From the NCBI RefSeq assembly GCF_040110915.1, contig NZ_CP157793.1, positions 1,810,939 to 1,874,938 of the forward strand: a stretch of 64,000 nt of DNA, in the 5' to 3' direction. The position numbers were made by a program, and so were the translations under genes. This DNA comes from Stappia sp. Its GTDB lineage: Bacteria; Pseudomonadota; Alphaproteobacteria; Rhizobiales; Stappiaceae. The notes beneath the pieces were generated by a model. That model saw only the letters and a list, made by a program, of their open reading frames with translations. It was not told where the DNA came from and made no database searches. Of the stretch, positions 38,233-47,700 are shown one piece after another. The first letter of the stretch is position 1. Each line of letters begins with the position of its first letter.

Positions 38233-39626
38233 TGGCCAAGCGCTCCACCGCCTTCGTCTGCCAGTCCTGCGGCGCGGTCGCGGCCAAATGGGCCGGGCGC
38301 TGCGACAGCTGCGGCGAATGGAACAGCCTTGTCGAGGAGCGTCAGGGCTCGGGCGTCGGCGGCTCGCCCTCGCCCGTCAGCCGGCGCAAGGGCCGGGTCG
38401 TGCCGCTGGTCGGTCTCAGCGGCGACAGCGAGACCCCGCCGCGCATCGAAACCCGCGTCGGAGAACTGGACCGGGTAACGGGCGGCGGCTTCGTGCCGGG
38501 CTCGGCCTTGCTCGTCGGCGGCGATCCGGGCATCGGCAAGTCGACGCTGCTGATCCAGGCGACGGCGCGCATCGCGCGTCTCGGCCATCGCGCCATCTAT
38601 ATCTCCGGCGAGGAGGCGATCGATCAGGTGCGCCTGCGCGCCGCCCGCCTCGGCCTCACGGATGCGCCCGTGGGATTGGCCGCCGAGACCAGCGTGGAGG
38701 ACATTCTCGCCACGCTGACCAGCGAGGCCCCGCCGGCCATCGTCATCATCGATTCCATCCAGACCCTGTGGACGGAGACGGTCGATTCGCCGCCGGGCAC
38801 GGTCACCCAGGTGCGCGCCGCCGCGCAGGCGCTGGTGCGCTACGCCAAGTCGAGCGGCGCGACGGTCATCCTGGTCGGCCATGTGACCAAGGACGGGCAG
38901 ATCGCCGGCCCGCGCGTGGTGGAGCACATGGTCGACGCGGTTCTCTACTTCGAGGGCGACGGGGCGCACCAGTATCGCATCCTGCGCTCGGTCAAGAACC
39001 GCTTCGGCGCCACCGACGAGATCGGCGTCTTCGAGATGACCGACAAGGGGCTCGCGGAGGTCGGAAACCCCTCCGCGCTGTTCCTCGGCGAGCGCAACGG
39101 CCGCACGCCCGGCTCGGCCGTCTTCGCCGGGCTAGAGGGCACCCGCCCGCTGCTGATCGAGATCCAGGCGCTCGTCGCCCCCTCGCCGCTCGGCACGCCG
39201 CGCCGCGCGGTGATCGGCTGGGATACCGCGCGCCTGTCGATGATCCTCGCCGTGCTGGAGGCGCGCTGCGGCGTGCGTTTCGCCCAGAACGACGTCTATC
39301 TCAATGTCGCCGGCGGTCTCCGGGTGAGCGAGCCCGGCGCCGATCTCGCGGTGGCCGCCGCCCTCATCTCGTCGCTCAGCGGGGTTGCCCTTCCCGCCGA
39401 TTGCGTCTATTTCGGCGAGGTCAGCCTGTCCGGGGCGGTGCGCGCCGTGTCACAGGCGCAAAGCCGGCTGAAGGAAGCGCAGAAACTCGGTTTCACCCGC
39501 GCCTTCGTGCCGGAGGCGGATATCGCCCGGGGCAAGAAGGCGGACGGGGATCTCACGGGTGTCAGCGAACTGTCGGATCTGGTCGCGCGGATCGCCGCCG
39601 GCAGCGGCGACGGAGCACAAGACTGA
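38232..39626 (+). CDS. radA: DNA repair protein RadA
   Basis: A 464-residue RecA-related ATPase that helps process recombination intermediates. The N-terminal C4 zinc finger is CQSCGAVAAKWAGRCDSCG, Walker A is GGDPGIGKST, the RadA-specific KNRFG motif is present in VKNRFGATDE, and a Lon-like C-terminal domain follows from about residue 300 (NVAGGLRVSEPGADLAVAAAL). Length matches the family. It is coupled to alr; 143 bases separate it from cvpA. Confidence 0.96.
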   Translation: MAKRSTAFVCQSCGAVAAKWAGRCDSCGEWNSLVEERQGSGVGGSPSPVSRRKGRVVPLVGLSGDSETPPRIETRVGELDRVTGGGFVPGSALLVGGDPGIGKSTLLIQATARIARLGHRAIYISGEEAIDQVRLRAARLGLTDAPVGLAAETSVEDILATLTSEAPPAIVIIDSIQTLWTETVDSPPGTVTQVRAAAQALVRYAKSSGATVILVGHVTKDGQIAGPRVVEHMVDAVLYFEGDGAHQYRILRSVKNRFGATDEIGVFEMTDKGLAEVGNPSALFLGERNGRTPGSAVFAGLEGTRPLLIEIQALVAPSPLGTPRRAVIGWDTARLSMILAVLEARCGVRFAQNDVYLNVAGGLRVSEPGADLAVAAALISSLSGVALPADCVYFGEVSLSGAVRAVSQAQSRLKEAQKLGFTRAFVPEADIARGKKADGDLTGVSELSDLVARIAAGSGDGAQD

Positions 39627-39769
39627 CGATGCTGCTCCCGCGCGACCGTCGGCCCGACGGATACCCTCGCGCTCCGGAGAGGCGGAGCAAGGACACCATC
39701 CGCGCACGGCCCACGCGGACGAATGGGCCGACGATGCCGTGAGGCTGCGATCAGGGACCGTGTCGAGCA

Positions 39770-40399
39770 ATGCCGATCACCCCTCTTGACGGAATTCTTC
39801 TCGTCATCATGCTCTTGTCCGCCGTGCTGGCGATGATCCGCGGCTTCGTGCGCGAGGTCCTGTCGATCGCCTCCTGGGTCATCGCCGCGATCGCCGCCTA
39901 TCTTCTCTATGGGCAGGTGCTGCCGCTGGTGCAGCAATACATCAATCAGGAATATGTGGCGCTCGGCGTGGCCGTCGCCTCGGTCTTCCTGATCACGCTG
40001 ATCGTGGTGAGCTACATCACCATGCGGATTTCCGACTTCGTGCTGGACAGCCGGATCGGTGCGCTCGACCGCTCGCTCGGCTTCGTCTTCGGCGCGCTGC
40101 GCGGGCTTCTGCTGGTGGTGGTCGCGATGATGTTCTTCAACTGGTTCGTTCCGGCCCAGGAACAGCCGCGCTGGATCGCCACCGCCAAGTCCAAGGCGAT
40201 GCTCGACAGCATCGGCAACCGACTGGTCGCCGCCCTGCCGGAGGATCCGGAGCAGTCGATCCTCAAGCGCATCCGCGAGCGCGACGCCGCGCCGAACGGA
40301 GCCGCCGCGCCGCAGACGAGCGACGAGGAAACCGGCTACACCGAGACCGAGCGCCGGGGACTGGACCAGCTGACGACATCGGGCTCCGACGGCAACTGA
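39770..40399 (+). CDS. cvpA: CvpA family membrane protein
   Basis: A 209-residue inner-membrane protein with four predicted helices (about 6-26, 30-50, 65-86, 105-125) and a hydrophilic acidic C-terminal tail. CvpA is named for its requirement in colicin V production in E. coli and is linked to envelope stability; the molecular function is not settled. It lies upstream of purF, a very widespread neighbourhood. FVREVLSIASWVIAAIAAYL is a recognisable family stretch. Confidence 0.9.
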   Translation: MPITPLDGILLVIMLLSAVLAMIRGFVREVLSIASWVIAAIAAYLLYGQVLPLVQQYINQEYVALGVAVASVFLITLIVVSYITMRISDFVLDSRIGALDRSLGFVFGALRGLLLVVVAMMFFNWFVPAQEQPRWIATAKSKAMLDSIGNRLVAALPEDPEQSILKRIRERDAAPNGAAAPQTSDEETGYTETERRGLDQLTTSGSDGN

Positions 40400-40470
40400 C
40401 CAAAGCGTCCGGCGCGCCGCCGCACCGCGGCCCCGGCGCCAAGCCGCCGCCATGCACTATCTTTTCGCGA

Positions 40471-40490
40471 CCGCGCGGGCCTGCGCGCGG
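40471..40490 (+). other. Hairpin in the purF leader
   Basis: CCGCGCG (40471-40477) pairs with CGCGCGG (40484-40490) across a 6-base loop, six bases before the CAGGAG ribosome site of purF. It could modulate translation or be incidental GC-rich sequence. Confidence 0.3.
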
Positions 40491-40507
40491 CAATCAGGAG
40501 CGAGACA

Positions 40508-41983
40508 ATGGCCGGGACTCCAACCGTTGATCTGACACGCGACGATCTGGACGGCGACACGCTGCGCGAGGAATGCGGCGTGTTCGGCATTTTCGGACAC
40601 GAGGACGCGGCCGCCGTGACCGCGCTCGGCCTGCACGCGCTTCAGCACCGCGGACAGGAAGCGGCCGGCATCGTCACCTACGACGGCGGCCAGTTCCGCT
40701 CCGAGCGCCATCTCGGCCTCGTTGGCGACCATTTCTCCGACGCCGACGTGATCCGCCGCCTGAGCGGCGCCTATTCCATCGGCCACGTGCGCTACTCGAC
40801 CTCGGGCGAGACGATCCTGCGCAACGTCCAACCGCTCTTCGCCGAACTCGACGGCGGCGGCATCGCGGTGTGCCACAACGGGCATTTCACCAATGCGATG
40901 ACGCTGCGCAAGGAGCTCATCAAGGACGGCGCCATCTGCCAGTCGACCTCCGATTCCGAGGTCGTGCTTCAGCTCGTGGCGCGTTCGCGCAAGGGCAAGA
41001 TCGTCGACCGCTTCATCGACGCGATCCAGCAGATGGAGGGCGCCTATTCGCTGGTCGCCCTGACCCGCAAGAAGCTGATCGGCGCCCGCGATCCGCTGGG
41101 CATCCGCCCGCTGGTGCTGGGCGACCTGAACGGCGCCCCGATCCTCGCCTCGGAAACCTGCGCCCTCGACATCATCGGCGCGAAATTCATCCGCGAGATC
41201 GAGAACGGCGAAGTGGTGGTCTGCACGCCCGGCGGCATCGAGAGCTACTTCCCCTTCGGCAAGCGCCCGGCGCGGCCCTGCATCTTCGAATACATCTACT
41301 TCTCGCGGCCCGATTCGGTGCTCGGCGGGCGCAGCGTCTATGACGTGCGCAAGGAGTTCGGCCGCCAGCTCGCCCTCGAGAGCGGGGTCGAGGCCGACGT
41401 CGTGGTGCCCGTGCCCGATTCCGGCGTCCCGGCCGCGCTCGGCTATGCCGATGCCTCCGGCGTGCCCTTCGAGCTCGGCATCATTCGCAACCACTACGTC
41501 GGACGCACCTTCATCGAGCCGACGCAGCAGATCCGCACCCTCGGCGTGAAACTCAAGCATTCCGCCAACCGCGCCCAGATCGAGGGCAAGCGGGTGGTGC
41601 TCGTCGACGACAGTCTGGTGCGCGGCACGACCTCGGTGAAGATCGTGCAGATGATCCGCGACGCCGGCGCGCGCGAGGTGCACTTCCGGCTCGCCTCGCC
41701 GCCGATCCGCTTTTCCGACTATTACGGCATCGACACGCCGGTGCGCGAGAAGCTGCTGGCGGCGAAATACAGCCTCGAGGAAATGCGCAATTACATCGGC
41801 GCCGATTCGCTCGCCTTCCTGTCGGTCGACGGGATCTACAAGGCGATCGGCTATGAGGGCCGCGACCACGAGCAGCCGCAGTTCACCGACCATTGCTTCA
41901 CGGGCGACTATCCGACGCCCCTGACCGATCTGGCCGGAGAGGACGACGTCTCGCACATGCCGCGCCTGGTGGAAGTGGGATAA
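40508..41983 (+). CDS. purF: Amidophosphoribosyltransferase
   Basis: A 491-residue enzyme making phosphoribosylamine from PRPP and glutamine, the committed step of purine synthesis. The N-terminal nucleophile is Cys23 in EECGVFGIFG, after a 22-residue propeptide as in the B. subtilis class. The glutaminase domain has LQHRGQEAAGIVTY; the PRPP loop is VVLVDDSLVRGTTS. The C-terminal pair of cysteines that ligates an Fe-S cluster in B. subtilis is reduced to one (HCFTGDYP), so the cluster is probably absent. It ends six bases before the SDR gene. Confidence 0.96.
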   Translation: MAGTPTVDLTRDDLDGDTLREECGVFGIFGHEDAAAVTALGLHALQHRGQEAAGIVTYDGGQFRSERHLGLVGDHFSDADVIRRLSGAYSIGHVRYSTSGETILRNVQPLFAELDGGGIAVCHNGHFTNAMTLRKELIKDGAICQSTSDSEVVLQLVARSRKGKIVDRFIDAIQQMEGAYSLVALTRKKLIGARDPLGIRPLVLGDLNGAPILASETCALDIIGAKFIREIENGEVVVCTPGGIESYFPFGKRPARPCIFEYIYFSRPDSVLGGRSVYDVRKEFGRQLALESGVEADVVVPVPDSGVPAALGYADASGVPFELGIIRNHYVGRTFIEPTQQIRTLGVKLKHSANRAQIEGKRVVLVDDSLVRGTTSVKIVQMIRDAGAREVHFRLASPPIRFSDYYGIDTPVREKLLAAKYSLEEMRNYIGADSLAFLSVDGIYKAIGYEGRDHEQPQFTDHCFTGDYPTPLTDLAGEDDVSHMPRLVEVG

Positions 41984-41989
41984 CAGGAC

Positions 41990-42733
41990 ATGAGCAAACG
42001 TTTCGAGGGACGCGTCGCCGTCGTCACCGGCGCATCGCGCGGCATCGGCTATTTCACCGCCAAGGCGCTGGCCGCGGAAGGCGCGCATGTGATTGCGGTC
42101 GCCCGCACCGTCGGCGCGCTGGAGGAACTCGACGACGAAATCCGCGCCGCCGGCGGACAGGCCACGCTGGTGCCCGTCGATCTGACCGACTTCGAGGCGA
42201 TCGACCGGCTGGGGGCGGCGATCTACGAGCGCTGGCAGAAGCTCGACGTGCTCATCGGCAACGCCGGGATTCTCGGCGGGCTGTCGCCGCTCGGTCACGT
42301 GAAGCCGAAGACCTGGGACCAGGTGATGGCGATCAACGTGACGGCGAACTGGCGGCTGATCCGCTCGCTCGACCCGCTGCTGCGCCAGTCGGACGCCGGG
42401 CGCGCGGTGTTCCTGACGTCGGGCGCGGCGCACAAGTGCAAGGCCTATTGGGGCCCCTATTCGGTCTCCAAGGCCGCGCTGGAGGCGCTCGTGCGCACCT
42501 ATGTGGCCGAAACCCGGCAAACGCCGATCACCGGCATGCTGGTCAATCCGGGCCCGATGCGCACCGCCATGCGGTCGCAGGCGATGCCCGGCGAGGATCC
42601 CGAAAGCCTGCCGCATCCGAGCGAGCTGGCACCGCATATTCTCGACCTCGCGGCCCCGGAGAACAAGGACAACGGGCTCCTTTTCGACTTTCCGTCGAAG
42701 GAGTTGCGGAGTTTCTTTCAGGTATCTTCTTAA
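41990..42733 (+). CDS. SDR family oxidoreductase
   Basis: A 247-residue short-chain dehydrogenase. The NAD(P) loop is TGASRGIG, followed by NAG at about 90; the catalytic pair is Tyr-x3-Lys in YSVSKAALEAL; the Ser is in LTSGAAHK. The substrate is unknown. The sequence VARTVGALEEL with Arg after the second beta strand suggests NADPH preference. It is very close to purF and is a conserved neighbour of it in Rhizobiales, so a housekeeping function is likely. A GC-rich hairpin (CGCGCGT at 42747-42753 with ACGCGCG at 42760-42766) follows. Confidence 0.85.
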   Translation: MSKRFEGRVAVVTGASRGIGYFTAKALAAEGAHVIAVARTVGALEELDDEIRAAGGQATLVPVDLTDFEAIDRLGAAIYERWQKLDVLIGNAGILGGLSPLGHVKPKTWDQVMAINVTANWRLIRSLDPLLRQSDAGRAVFLTSGAAHKCKAYWGPYSVSKAALEALVRTYVAETRQTPITGMLVNPGPMRTAMRSQAMPGEDPESLPHPSELAPHILDLAAPENKDNGLLFDFPSKELRSFFQVSS

Positions 42734-42838
42734 GACATGACGACCGCGCGCGTTCACTCACGCGCGGGGCTCGATCCTGACTTTTGACGATGTTTCACGG
42801 AGCGTGTCGCGCCCGGCCTCGGCCGAAGGGGCCGCCGC

Positions 42839-43438
42839 TCACAGGCGGTCGAGGTCGGCAAGCTCCGCGCCCGCCGCCGCCGGCGCGCGGCAGGCCTCGC
42901 GCAGGGTCGGGAGAATCGACGCGACGTCCGTGCATACGTGATAGTCGATCTCGAAACCGGGGCGGATGAAGCCCTCCCCGCGCATGTGGGCGAGCAGATC
43001 GACGAGCGGTCGCCAGAAGCCGTCGATGTCGGCGAGCACGACCGGCTTGCGGTGTCGCCCGAGCTGGCCCCAGGTCAGGATCTCGACGACCTCTTCCAGG
43101 GTGCCGATGCCGCCGGGCAGTGCCACGAATCCGTCGGCGCGTTCGAACATGGCGCGCTTGCGCTGGTGCATGTCGTCCGTGACGATCAGCTCGCTGACCG
43201 TCTCCATCATCACCTCGCGCTCCTCCAGGAAGCGGGGAATGATGCCGGTGACATGCCCGCCGCCGGCGAGCGTCGCGCGCGAAACCGCCCCCATGAGGCC
43301 GATGGAGCCCCCGCCGTAGATGAGGCCAAGCCCCTCGGCGGCGACACGCGCACCGAGGTCGTTCGCGGCGGCCAGATACGCGGGATTCGCGCCCTCGCCC
43401 GTGCCGCAATACACGCAGATCGTCTTCAACTCGCTCAT
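42839..43438 (-). CDS. LOG family protein (nucleoside 5'-monophosphate phosphoribohydrolase type)
   Basis: A 199-residue Rossmann-like protein of the LOG family, often mislabelled lysine decarboxylase. The signature PGGIGTLEE is intact with the upstream DDMHQRKRAMFERAD stretch and N-terminal ICVYCGTGEGANP. Characterised members hydrolyse cytokinin riboside monophosphates or other nucleotide 5'-monophosphates to base and ribose 5-phosphate. The start is fixed by MSELKTICVYCG at 43438, although the frame stays open far upstream. It is divergent from the LysM protein. Confidence 0.88.
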   Translation of the reverse strand: MSELKTICVYCGTGEGANPAYLAAANDLGARVAAEGLGLIYGGGSIGLMGAVSRATLAGGGHVTGIIPRFLEEREVMMETVSELIVTDDMHQRKRAMFERADGFVALPGGIGTLEEVVEILTWGQLGRHRKPVVLADIDGFWRPLVDLLAHMRGEGFIRPGFEIDYHVCTDVASILPTLREACRAPAAAGAELADLDRL

Positions 43439-43645
43439 GCGACGTGTGTTGCACCGCCGATGACCCCGGTCAAGAGCGCAGATACCCCGGAGGCCGACAC
43501 CCGGGTGACGGGCCGTCACCGTTGCTTGCCGCCTCATGAAGGAACATATATCCATCGAACGGTTTGTTTCGCGCGGCCAGCGCCAGACGAATCTCCGGCG
43601 CGGCAGGCGCCGGACACATGGATGAGAGACAGGAACGGATCGCTC

Positions 43646-45250
43646 ATGTCCCGCACTACGGTCATTCAGCTGCTCGTGCTTGCCGGCATCGTCGGCGCCG
43701 GCGCCCTCGGCTTCGGCCTTTGGCAGGCGCAGACCGGCGGCGGGGGCGCGGGCGATCCCGACGCGCCGGCCACGGCCCGGGCGCCCGACACCGGCAGCAC
43801 GGCCGAGGACGGGACCCCGAGCGGCAGCGGCGACGAGGGGCTCACCGCCACCGCGCCCGCGCCGGAAACCGACGCCGCGCAAGCCCCCGCGTCCGGCGAC
43901 GCGCCGGGGACCGACGCCGCACAGACAGACATGGGGGACACTGCGGACAGGGCGGACACCACCACGGCGGACGCCGGCGCGACCAATGCCGGCGACGGCC
44001 CGAGCTTCGACCTGATGCGGGTGGAACCGGACGGCTCGGCCGTCGTCGCCGGGCGGACCGAGGCCGGCGCGATCGTGGCGCTTCTGTCCAACGGCAAGGT
44101 CGTCGGCAAGGGCGTTGCCAATGCGGCCGGAGAATTCGCCATCGTGCTGGACGAGCCGCTGGAGACCGGCGCCCATGCCGTGACGCTCGAGACCCGCGAT
44201 GCGGACGGCGCGGTCACCGCCCGGTCCGCGCAGTCGCTGACCGTGTCGGTGCCCGACACGCCGGAGAGCGGCGAAGTCCTTGTGATGCTCAACGAGCCCG
44301 GCGCGCCCTCGACGATCCTGCAAAAGCCCGACACCATTGCCAGCGCGACACCGGAGACAGCGCCCGCGTCCGGCGACGCGGCGGCCGACACCGCCGTGGC
44401 CATGGCGCGGGATGCGGCGCCGGACGCGGAGACGGCGGCCAACCGCGAGACGGAAACCGGGGCCACCGCCGAGGCCGGCGCGGCACCGGTCGGCGACACG
44501 GCCGAGCGGAACGACGTGGCCGCACCTGCGGCCTCCCCGGACACCGGCACGCAGACCGCGGAGACGACGCCCGCGCAAGAACGCGTCACGGACCCGCAAA
44601 CCGACGTCGCTGCGGCGGATCCGGCTGCGACGCCGCCCGACGCACAGACAGCCGACGCAGCCTCCGACGCGCAAACCGCCGCGGCTTCGGGCACATCCGG
44701 GCCGGAGACCGCCGCCGAGGCGCCCGTCTCCGTCGAGGCGGTCGAGACGGAAGAGGACAAGGTGTTCGTGGCCGGGGCCGGCGCGCCGAACGCGGATGTG
44801 CGCGTCTACCTCGACAATACGCTGGTCGGCGAGACGAGGACGGACGAGACGGGACGCTGGCTGCTGGAAGCGGACCGTTCCGTGGAGCCGGGCGAGGTCG
44901 ATGTGCGGGCCGATCAGGTGACCGGCGACACCGGCGAGGTCGTGGCCCGCGCGCAAGTGACCTTTGCCCGCGCCGAGGACGCGGTGATCCTGCGTCCGGT
45001 GGCGGTGAGCGGCGAGGCCGGCGGCACGCCCGGCGCCGACGGCACGACCGGCGAGCGTCAGATCCCGAATGTGATCATCCGGCGCGGCGACAATCTGTGG
45101 ACCATCTCGCAGCGCCGCTATGGCGACGGGGTGCGCTACACCACGATCTATCAGGCGAACCGGGACCAGATCCGCGATCCGGACCTGATCTACCCCGGCC
45201 AGGTCTTCATGCTGCCCGAGGGCGACCGCAACTGGCCGGCCGCCAACTGA
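43646..45250 (+). CDS. LysM peptidoglycan-binding protein with low-complexity spacers
   Basis: A 534-residue protein anchored by an N-terminal helix (about 6-26) and otherwise periplasmic. Two Ig-like beta domains (about 118-210, GSAVVAGRTEAGAIVALL...; and about 368-440, VFVAGAGAPNADVRVYLDN...) are separated by long Ala/Thr/Asp/Glu/Pro-rich segments. The C-terminus holds one LysM motif (IIRRGDNLWTISQRRYGDG...IYPGQVFMLPEGD) that binds glycan strands. The start at 43646 follows AGGAACGGA at good distance; ATG 43622 is possible. Such proteins are usual in alphaproteobacteria; the spacers here are extreme in composition and likely disordered. Confidence 0.85.
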   Translation: MSRTTVIQLLVLAGIVGAGALGFGLWQAQTGGGGAGDPDAPATARAPDTGSTAEDGTPSGSGDEGLTATAPAPETDAAQAPASGDAPGTDAAQTDMGDTADRADTTTADAGATNAGDGPSFDLMRVEPDGSAVVAGRTEAGAIVALLSNGKVVGKGVANAAGEFAIVLDEPLETGAHAVTLETRDADGAVTARSAQSLTVSVPDTPESGEVLVMLNEPGAPSTILQKPDTIASATPETAPASGDAAADTAVAMARDAAPDAETAANRETETGATAEAGAAPVGDTAERNDVAAPAASPDTGTQTAETTPAQERVTDPQTDVAAADPAATPPDAQTADAASDAQTAAASGTSGPETAAEAPVSVEAVETEEDKVFVAGAGAPNADVRVYLDNTLVGETRTDETGRWLLEADRSVEPGEVDVRADQVTGDTGEVVARAQVTFARAEDAVILRPVAVSGEAGGTPGADGTTGERQIPNVIIRRGDNLWTISQRRYGDGVRYTTIYQANRDQIRDPDLIYPGQVFMLPEGDRNWPAAN

Positions 45251-45301
45251 GGTCCGGCGTCCCCCGGATCATCAGGCGCGAAACGGTCGGCCCCATGAAT
45301 T

Positions 45302-46624
45302 TCAGGCACGCCGGCGCAGCAGCGCGACGAAGAACCCGTCGGTGCCGGTGCGCGCGGGGCTGAGGGTCGCAAACCCTTCCGCCGTGAAGCGCGGCGTTGC
45401 CGCGTCCGCGCCGAACACGGCCTCCCAGCGCGGCTGAAGCGCATCGACCTCGAAGTCCTCGCCACGCTCGGCGAGGAACGTGCGCACCTGGGTCTGGTTC
45501 TCGCACGGCAGCAGCGAACAGGTGGCATAGAGCAGATGGCCGCCCGGCCGCACGTAGCGGCTCGCCTCGGCCAGGACGCCCTGCTGCTCGCGCATCCGCC
45601 CGGCCAGCGCATTGGCCGTCACCCGCCACTTGGAATCGGGCCGCCGCCGCCACACGCCGGTGCCCGAACACGGCACGTCGAGAAACACCAGATCCATGCG
45701 CCCCTCGAGATCGTCGAGCGAGGCGCTTTGCGGATCGCGCGTCTGGACGTTGCGCGCCCCGGCCCGCTGCAGCCGCTCGAAGATGGGCGCCAGCCGCAGC
45801 CGGTTGGCGTCATGGGCATAGATCTGTCCGCGATTGTCGAGCGCGCCCGCGAGCGCGAGCGTCTTGCCGCCGCCGCCGGCGCAGAAGTCGAGCACCTGGG
45901 ACGGCTCCACCGAGGCGCCGAGCAGCGCGGCGATCTGGCTCGCCTCGTCCTGAAGCTCGAACCAGCCCTTGCGGAAGCCCTCCTCCGCCTGCACATGCGG
46001 CGCGCGCTCCCGTCCTCTCGGCGGCGACAGCCGCAGACCCACGGGCGAAATCGGGGTCGGCTGAAACTCCAGATGCGACAAGCGGCGCAGCAGCCGCTCG
46101 CGGTCGCCCTTGAGGAGGTTGACCCGCAGGTCGATGGGCGCGCGCGCGGCAAGCGCCACGCCCTCCGCCACAGCCTCGTCGCCGAAGCCCTCCTCGAAAT
46201 GCGGCCACAGCCAGTGAGGTACGTCGGCGCGCACATGCGCGGGCGCATCGGCAAGCACGTCCGTGGCGGCGTCCCCGCCGTCGAGCGCCGCCTCGAGCCG
46301 GGCGCGCTCATCGCCCGTCAGCGGCTCCGGCGCGAAGCGGTCGGAGGCAAACGCCGCCTCCAGCCCCTCGATCCCCTGCTCCCAGCTGAGCGCGAAGGTC
46401 GCCAGGATCAGCGCCCGGGCCGAGGTCTCGCCCATGACATGCGCCAGCGACAGACGGCGGCGCAGCGCATCGAACACCAGGTTGGCGATGACGACACGGT
46501 CGCCGCTGCCGGCGAACCGATGCCGACGGCCCCACTCCTTCAGCGCCTCCTGCACCGGCTGCCGGTGAGCCTCCAGGTCATTGAGAATCTCGATCGCCGC
46601 AGAGAGGCGCCCGCCGTCCTTCAT
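45302..46624 (-). CDS. rsmB: 16S rRNA (cytosine-C5) methyltransferase, RsmB-like
   Basis: A 440-residue RsmB/NOP family enzyme. It has an N-terminal NusB-like helical domain (about 5-140) and a SAM domain: VLDFCAGGGGKTLALA (motif I), the LDVPCSGTGVWRR motif IV with one catalytic Cys, and LLYATCSLLPCEN motif VI with the second. The E. coli protein methylates C967. The start at 46624 has GAGGAAG upstream and begins at the NusB domain. The upstream spacer carries three 26-bp tandem repeats. Confidence 0.9.
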   Translation of the reverse strand: MKDGGRLSAAIEILNDLEAHRQPVQEALKEWGRRHRFAGSGDRVVIANLVFDALRRRLSLAHVMGETSARALILATFALSWEQGIEGLEAAFASDRFAPEPLTGDERARLEAALDGGDAATDVLADAPAHVRADVPHWLWPHFEEGFGDEAVAEGVALAARAPIDLRVNLLKGDRERLLRRLSHLEFQPTPISPVGLRLSPPRGRERAPHVQAEEGFRKGWFELQDEASQIAALLGASVEPSQVLDFCAGGGGKTLALAGALDNRGQIYAHDANRLRLAPIFERLQRAGARNVQTRDPQSASLDDLEGRMDLVFLDVPCSGTGVWRRRPDSKWRVTANALAGRMREQQGVLAEASRYVRPGGHLLYATCSLLPCENQTQVRTFLAERGEDFEVDALQPRWEAVFGADAATPRFTAEGFATLSPARTGTDGFFVALLRRRA

Positions 46625-47212
46625 GGCTCTTCCTCGATAGATATTCGTGCCGGGCGTGAAACGCCGGTCGACCTGCCTGCACGGCCCGCCAGAGATCGCG
46701 AGGCACCGACAAAACCTGGCAGCCCTGCCCCGGAACCGTCGAGCGCAAACCGCCCGCCTGCGACACGGCATCGGCTGCCGTACAGCCCAAAAGTCATCGG
46801 CTGCCGTACAGCCCAAAAGTCATCGGCTGCCGTACAGCCCAAAAGGCATCGGCTGCCGGCCGGCCCGCAAGGCCTGCCCCCGGAGCACGCTGCCGAATGG
46901 ACGCGCCCGGTTCGGTGCGCGCCAGAAGCGCAAGAGCGGTTTTCCGCCCGCACCGGCGCGGCAAACCCCATGCCTGCTGCTTTAGACGATCGAACCCCGC
47001 TTGCCAACGCCGATTTCCCGGCCCCGGCGCCCGCACGAGCGCAATCCGGGAACGAGTGGCGAGAGAAACAGATCAACCCCAGATAGAAAGAACTCGTAAA
47101 GTCTAACAGCTCACAACTTCTATACAACCGGGAGACACATCATCGAAAACCAAAGAATAACGCTTCGATAACGTTGGATCGGGTCTCATGATGCAAATTT
47201 GAGGTGGAAGCG
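46625..47212. other. 588-base gene-free region upstream of rsmB
   Basis: No supported gene. It contains the 26-bp tandem hairpin repeats (46769-46858) and a moderately AT-rich stretch (about 47080-47210) that presumably holds the promoter of the small plus-strand gene at 47213. Open frames crossing the repeats have no ribosome site and change frame with each 26-base unit. Confidence 0.6.
46769..46858. repeat. Three 26-bp tandem repeats with hairpins, plus a partial unit
   Basis: Units begin at 46769, 46795 and 46821, each starting CATCGGCTGCCGTACAGCCC and ending AAAAGT (the third ends AAAAGG); the 12-base start of a fourth unit runs from 46847 to 46858. Inside each unit GGCTG and CAGCC flank CCGTA, giving a 5-bp stem with a 5-base loop. 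The copies are nearly identical, which suggests recent expansion or selection. Because 26 is not a multiple of three they are not coding. Confidence 0.85.
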
Positions 47213-47503
47213 ATGCACAACAATCACGGAGCTGACGACGTGGCCAAGATCGACACCAACCCTCTTCACACCGACGCCCTCGAGGCCGGCGCTCTCGAGG
47301 CCGGCGGGATCACGCCGGGCCCGAGCGACCCGGCCAAGGAGATCGAAGCCTGGAAGGCCTATTTCAAGTATGCGGCCGAGGATCTCAGGGGCGAGTCTCC
47401 GGAACTCCTCGTGGCCTGCGCCCATCGCCTGCTCGAGATGGCGCAGGAAACGCGGGACCGGCGCGGCGGCACGTCGAAGCGGGCGACGCGGACCGCTTCC
47501 TGA
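47213..47503 (+). CDS. Small protein of unknown function
   Basis: A 96-residue hydrophilic protein I do not recognise. The ATG at 47213 follows a GAGGTGGA ribosome site at ideal distance, the codons look normal, and a strong terminator lies 200 bases downstream, so it is probably real. The first half is Ala/Gly-rich (DALEAGALEAGGI). A central helix-like segment, EIEAWKAYFKYAAEDLRGE, is followed by LLVACAHRLLEMAQETRD and a basic tail. No membrane segment or signal peptide is present. Confidence 0.6.
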   Translation: MHNNHGADDVAKIDTNPLHTDALEAGALEAGGITPGPSDPAKEIEAWKAYFKYAAEDLRGESPELLVACAHRLLEMAQETRDRRGGTSKRATRTAS

Positions 47504-47700
47504 CCGGCGGCCGCACGACCCTGCTTTCCCGGCCCGCGATCCGGTGGCGACCCGCGCTGACCCGCGACGCCCCACCCCGCGCGACAACCCCTTTGCGGCC
47601 GTCGCCGAGCCCGGTTGCAGCGGGGGCAGATGCGGCCGAATGGACGAGATTCAGGAGACGACCGGGGGTCGCCCGACAGGTCTCGAGCAAGGCTGAAACC

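Noticed and set aside
42938..43645. 228-codon upstream extension of the LysM protein
   Set aside because: It is antisense to the LOG gene. A ribosome site and the membrane anchor sit at 43646.
46769..46858. Repeats considered as a CRISPR array
   Set aside because: The units are contiguous 26-mers with no unique spacers, and no cas gene is in the window.
46647..46985. Open frames running through the 26-bp repeats
   Set aside because: Each unit shifts the frame, there is no ribosome site, and the translation is just the repeat read in three phases.
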